NCBI GenBank assembly: GCA_013397435.1
Contig: VZRG01000278.1
Location: 256,419 to 320,418, forward strand
Reading direction: 5' to 3'
DNA from: Erythrocercus mccallii
Lineage: Eukaryota; Chordata; Aves; Passeriformes; Dicruridae
DNA length: 64,000 nucleotides
Below the pieces are notes generated by a model. The model saw only the letters and a program-made list of their open reading frames with translations. It was not told the DNA's origin and searched no databases. Numbering within the stretch: the stretch's first letter is position 1; each line of letters opens with the position of its first letter. Positions 59,335-64,000 of this stretch are shown here, in pieces. A program made the translations under genes and the position numbers.

Positions 59335-61093
59335 CTAGAAATGTTTGAAAATAGAGCAAGTTACACAACAGTTCTCTAAAGGCTTTTCAACAAAAAGTCA
59401 CAACTACAGTTTTGAATAAACCCAGGGGAAAAAGTAATTTTCATAATGAACCCAACCCAGACTGTTAATAGGTTATGTAAGGTCAGGAACTTCTTCTTCA
59501 AAGATGGAATTTATCTGAATTTCATCAAACCTTTCAGGATCCTATAATGTGATTACTCTGTTTTAAACGGCACAATATTTTTGTAATAGCAGTTCACCCA
59601 CCAGTTTCTCAGGCTGTAGCATGGTGCAGAAAGGCAGACAAGCTGCTAATTCTGCAGAGAACGGCATTTTGAAAGGAATCCTCATCTCAGACACTGCAGT
59701 CCATGCTGATGGTTAACAAACCTTATTAAACTCAGATGTCAACAATCTAGCAAGATGCATCTAAATACAGCCTCAGACACGAAGTGCGGAATTGCCAGTG
59801 AAATGTGCTAAGTAGCCATCCTCAACGAAACTTCTTCCAGTGAATTAGAAAGAGGTTTGAGAACTTTTAACAACTGACAGAGGATGAATAAATTTCATGC
59901 CAATGCTTCTCCTTTATCCATCTAGCATTATACCCGGGAATATGTTTTCCTACAGAAAGCCAAAGTTCACAGCTGTAGGTGATAATCAATTATAAATATA
60001 CATATTGCTCACTTTATCAAATCATCCAATGCAGTCAGAAAAGGCCTCTTGCACAAACCATGCTTTAGCAGAAGCTCAAAAGTGCTGGTTTTTGTAACAA
60101 AGTTTTTTACAATTTGAAAGTTTTAACTAATGGTTGCTACACTTCTTGTATTCTTCCATCGAACAGTTTGTCATATATTTGTTTAAAACTATAAACTGCA
60201 TGAGCCCAAAATCATCAGTACTTCTTGCTGCAGTTTACTTTCCTTCCATCTTGTATCTTTCTACTTGCAGAGATTCTAGCAAAATTTTCTATTAAATCCT
60301 CTTCCTAAATTTCCACACAAAAGCTGCTTCTAAAACTTGCTGATCTTTCTAAATGAAATATCTTTACAACAGACTCTCCTCTGTGGTTATCAAACTAATC
60401 CTGACTTTGGTTTCAATCAATTCAAGCTTCTGTTCATGTGGTATCTTTGTCTTCTATTGACAAATGCCACTCTATCTTACTCAGATTCCTCCAAAATGTT
60501 GCTCTAAATAGTAATTTTCCAAACTATCAACTTGACTGTTTTATCCAGACTATCTTCTCTTACTTATCTTCCTTGACTCTTCTATTACAACTGCAGAGTT
60601 CTTGACACACAAACACAATGCCAGGTCCTCTGAAACTGTGTACTATTCAGATCTCCACATCGACCCATTCTGTTCTGAAAAAGAAGATTCTCCAAACTTC
60701 ATAACAAGCCTGGACATCTGTGTCACTACCCCACAGCTAGAAAACTTTCCTCTAATGTTTATCAGGCCTCTTCACCTCATCAAATTAAGATGGGACATTT
60801 TTGTTCTACCACCATTAGATGTGGATAGCTATTGACTGGCACAGTGTCTTGGAAGACTGTAACCATGAACATGAAATTCATATTCTTTAGAAACCATGAC
60901 CTGCACACAAAGGACAGGAAAAATAACACACCTCTAGATAGCATTTCCTCTCAGCATCCCCTGGCAGTACCCTACAGTTCTTCCAAGGCCCTTCTGCAGT
61001 GCTCCCCCAGACAACATAAGGGACCAGTCTGAGGAAAAGGCTTTCCTTTTTACTCAGTCCTAAACCTTGTGGTCCCAGTAATCATTAGACTAT
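59335..61093 (-). other. ATP10D 5' intron or upstream sequence
   Basis: No non-coding first exon, TATA-type core promoter or CpG island was recognised. ORFs at 60602-60835 and 60832-61032 (+) lack homology. Confidence 0.45.
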
Positions 61094-61098
61094 CAAAG
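61094..61098. repeat. Left target-site duplication of ERVL LTR
   Basis: CAAAG, identical to 61837-61841. Confidence 0.8.
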
Positions 61099-61836
61099 TG
61101 TCCTGAAGAGACAGGTATTTGCCAGGAAAAGCTGGAGTTTTCTTAGAATGGAGAATGTATACCCCCTTCCCTCCGAATTATTATAGTTTTGCAATTAAGG
61201 GCTTTCAGGCAAAGCTTTGGGAATAGGGATAGCAGTTCTTTACTAACAATATTAAAAATACAAATGTAGTAATACAGAAAAACAAGCAAACAAAACAAAC
61301 AAACAAAAAAACCCTAGGAAATCCCTGACAGAGTCAGGGATGTGACCCGACACCCTGTTGGTCAGGGTGTTAGAAGCAGTCCAGATGAGTCCTCCTAGGG
61401 TAGCAGATGCGGTTCTCTGGAGTAGAGATGATCCCATAGAAAAAGTCCAGCGGTGGAGAAATGGCTCCTGTCTTCCTTCGGAGAAGATCCAGTGGGGAAA
61501 CAGGAATATCTGGTGTTCCTCAGTCCCGTTTTTATCTAGGTAGGAGCTCCTGGGCCCCTCCCACTGGGTGGAGCATCTCACAATGGGATGATGTAATTAA
61601 GGTGAGCCTTAATGACCCATTAACAGCATATATCCCCCTGGAAGGAGGATGGGTGGTGAAAGAGATAAGAGACACTGCCTCACCCAGTTTTAACAGCCAT
61701 TATCAGAAAGCATCCCCCCCAAAACTCACCTCTTTGTTTTGGTCAAGCACCCATAAACACTCACTACTTAGTCTCCTAGCAACTTTATGGGGAAAAATTC
61801 TCTATAAGTACAAAGGAACAAACCTAACCCCCAACA
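61099..61836 (-). mobile_element. ERVL-type solo LTR, 738 bases
   Basis: On the - strand the element starts TGTTGGGGGTTAGGTTTG and ends CTCTTCAGGACA, giving TG..CA termini. It is flanked by a perfect 5-bp duplication CAAAG (61094-61098 and 61837-61841), the size typical of ERVL (class III) elements. A TATA-like CTAGATAAAAACGG lies on the - strand near 61527-61540. There is no internal region. The 150-codon + ORF at 61461-61913 is partly within it and is not a gene. Confidence 0.85.
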
Positions 61837-61841
61837 CAAAG
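61837..61841. repeat. Right target-site duplication of ERVL LTR
   Basis: CAAAG, identical to 61094-61098. Confidence 0.8.
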
Positions 61842-62344
61842 TTGCAAGGGAATGCAGCTATGTCTGGGACTTCTCAGAGAAGCAAGAAAGAAGAGGTTGT
61901 GAAGATTTTCTAAATTACATGGCATCCTCTTATTATCTCAGAATGTGGCATCTTCTATCTTTGCTTCCTTTAATCCTACTGCCTGGGAGACAGTTCCCAG
62001 AGGGACTGCCCTCTGCATAGAGGTTACTATCCCATTTTAGTCAGGGTCAGCCTTTCCTCCAGGAAAGGGAACTGACATTTAGAAGCAGCTGCTTCACACC
62101 AATGAATCACTTTAAATGTATGGCTACCTGTGAACACTGATCTGTACACATGGGAAACAGATGCTTCAGTTAATTTACACTGAGCCTGAGAACAAGTCTA
62201 AAGCGGGACTGCAGAATGTACTGCTAGCGGAGTCCATATATGACTATGGAGATTTCAATACACCTAGAGCTCCCAAATCCCTAAATTAACATGGACCCAT
62301 CTACAAAAGTCAGGACTGAATTAAAGAACAAAGTACTGGAAATT

Positions 62345-62350
62345 AAATAA
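62345..62350. repeat. Left target-site duplication of ERVK LTR
   Basis: AAATAA, identical to 62880-62885. Confidence 0.8.
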
Positions 62351-62879
62351 TGTTGGGGAGGATGAGATAGGAAAATCCTACAAATATGATTGCTTAGAAG
62401 GAGATTCTAAGAGTGCGAAACCTGCAGGGGAAATAGAATTGAAAGCAAGCTTTGAAATGTAGAATGCCAAGCTGGAAACAATGACTGAACAGTACTCCTG
62501 GCAAACAAAGGAATTCCAGGGGCCCAAGGGGACGGGCACTGCCAAGGTGGCAGGGAAAAGGTTACTAGAAACTAACTATTAAGGTTTTGGAATGTGGCGC
62601 GGTATGTTAATGTATCTCATAGGCTGTATGTAAATTCTGTAGGTTTTGTAGCTTGTACTGGTTGGTTAGTGTAAATCAGAATATTCAACACAGAAAGAGA
62701 TATAATGTAATGTAACAGGAAATCTCTCTCTCTTTGGGACATACTCTCAGCTGGGGTCTGCAGCTGAAAGCAGGCTTTGCTACCCACGACTCCTGCAATA
62801 AACCACGTGTCCTAAGAGCAGCCCTGATATCCAAAGAGCTCTCTCTCCTCGCTGTCCCTGGTGCTGTCGCATCCCCACA
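62351..62879 (+). mobile_element. ERVK-type solo LTR, 529 bases
   Basis: It starts TGTTGGGGAGGATGAGATAG and ends TGTCGCATCCCCACA. It has an AATAAA polyadenylation signal at 62797-62802 and a 6-bp target duplication AAATAA on each side. These features fit a class II (ERVK-like) solo LTR, left by recombination between the two LTRs of a provirus. It is antisense to ATP10D. No gag, pol or env remnants are present. Confidence 0.88.
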
Positions 62880-62885
62880 AAATAA
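62880..62885. repeat. Right target-site duplication of ERVK LTR
   Basis: AAATAA, identical to 62345-62350. Confidence 0.8.
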
Positions 62886-64000
62886 TTTTAAAAGATGACT
62901 GGCTAAAAAGAGGTAGGTTTGGTTTTTTCCTGCAATCACAAATTTCAGCAGTTCAACAATTAAAAAAACCCCAAACGTCTGCATTTTGGATGGCATCCTT
63001 AAGGCTTGGCCATTTTGAAGAAACAATTCTCCTTAACTGTCTCTGCTGTGACAAATCAGTAATTGTACAAACAGATTTTATACAATGAGAGGCCTTTTCA
63101 AATAAATCTTTGCTTTAACTAAAAATACGCTGGATTACCAGAGAGAGTTTTAACATGATTTCTTCTTTTATATGTATCAGACTCCTTCAAGCTTTCATCT
63201 TTAGCATGAATCATACAGGGTGTTTCAGTTAACCACACTTTTGCCCAATAATCTGACAAATCTCTACATACTGTCACCCTGTACAATGACCTAGTAGCAA
63301 ACTAAAGCAAATAAATGCTGGGAAATTTCACAAGATGCCACCAGCCAGATATTTGAGAGCAGGTTACATTTTTAGTGAAAATCATGTTTGTTTTCATAAG
63401 ATCAGGCAAACAAACATCTGATACTGATGAAGAAGGAAGGAACTCTTTCTCCATTTCCCAGGGCTAATGGGAATACAAAAGCTTTAAATAGGAGATCCTG
63501 TTCATTCAGTGAAAATTATGTAGGCAAAACAACCTATACAGCTAAAATGCAACTCACAAATTTCAAAACCTTCTGAATTCTAAGTCTTTTTGGTTTACAT
63601 AATCTTTTATCTTTTCTAGCATTTTATACCCAGTGACCACAATTTATAAACAAATAAAGCAGGTGGGGAAAGCAGAGAGGAAGCGAATTGGACGCTTTAA
63701 CATGACAGCATGTTAAGAAGGAATTCTTCACCACTGGATGAAGAGCTAATAGTTTAAACTGCATATGCAATGTTGCTGAAGAGCAGTCACCCCTCACCAC
63801 GTACATATCCTCTCTGACTCCTGACAGCTCCAAAACCTCTGCCCCACCCTTCCTCAGAGACGCAGAGCTTAAAAAGGAGCAGGAAACATCAGATTCAGTT
63901 CTGTGCACTGCCTATTTTGTCAGTATCTCCAGTATTCTAATCTACTTCTAACAAAACTGAAGATTGTAGGGATGCAAAATAACTAACAAACCCACCACAC
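62886..64000. other. Sequence upstream of ATP10D coding part, nothing recognised
   Basis: Short ORFs on both strands only; no repeat family, exon or promoter signature could be identified. Confidence 0.45.

Noticed and set aside
61461..61913. 150-codon open frame on the + strand
   Set aside because: Most of it is antisense to the ERVL LTR, and LTRs do not encode proteins there; it runs across the target duplication.

Overview
The window is vertebrate nuclear DNA, almost certainly from a bird. Short exons are separated by AT-rich introns with GT..AG borders. The interspersed repeats are CR1 LINE pieces, several ending in the typical ATTCTATGATTCTGTGAT tail, together with avian-style ERV long terminal repeats. 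There is no operon structure, CRISPR array, origin or prokaryotic gene. The LTR set suggests a neoavian species, perhaps a passerine, but that is a weak inference.

Two genes converge in the window. The left one, on the + strand, is the 3' end of CORIN, the atrial natriuretic peptide-converting serine protease. Six coding exons are present (11840-22069): two carry the end of the scavenger-receptor (SRCR) region and four carry the whole trypsin-like protease domain and the stop codon. One exon is only 50 bases long. The rest of CORIN lies left of base 1, behind an intron of at least 11.8 kb. The right gene, on the - strand, is a complete ATP10D coding sequence: a type IV P-type ATPase (lipid flippase) in 22 coding exons from the ATG at 59294 to the stop at 29582. 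All exon phases join cleanly to give 1,379 codons plus a stop. Its 5' non-coding first exon and promoter are not recognisable and probably lie right of base 64000.

Layout: 1-11839, CORIN intron with a 30-bp tandem duplication, several CR1 pieces and a nested pair of LTRs (3938-5242); 11840-22069, CORIN exons; 22070-29581, the tail-to-tail intergenic region with both 3' UTRs; 29582-59294, ATP10D; 59295-64000, ATP10D 5' leader and upstream intron with two solo LTRs, one of ERVL type (61099-61836, 5-bp target duplication) and one of ERVK type (62351-62879, 6-bp target duplication).

The two genes share no pathway that the sequence shows. Their tail-to-tail arrangement is the one I recall at human 4p12, so the window looks like an ordinary conserved syntenic block. 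I found no previously undescribed biological system. The points most worth a second look are the nested LTR insertion, the 50-base CORIN exon, a CpG-rich islet over the CORIN activation-site exon, the shortened ATP10D tail, and a possible U2 snRNA-like fragment.
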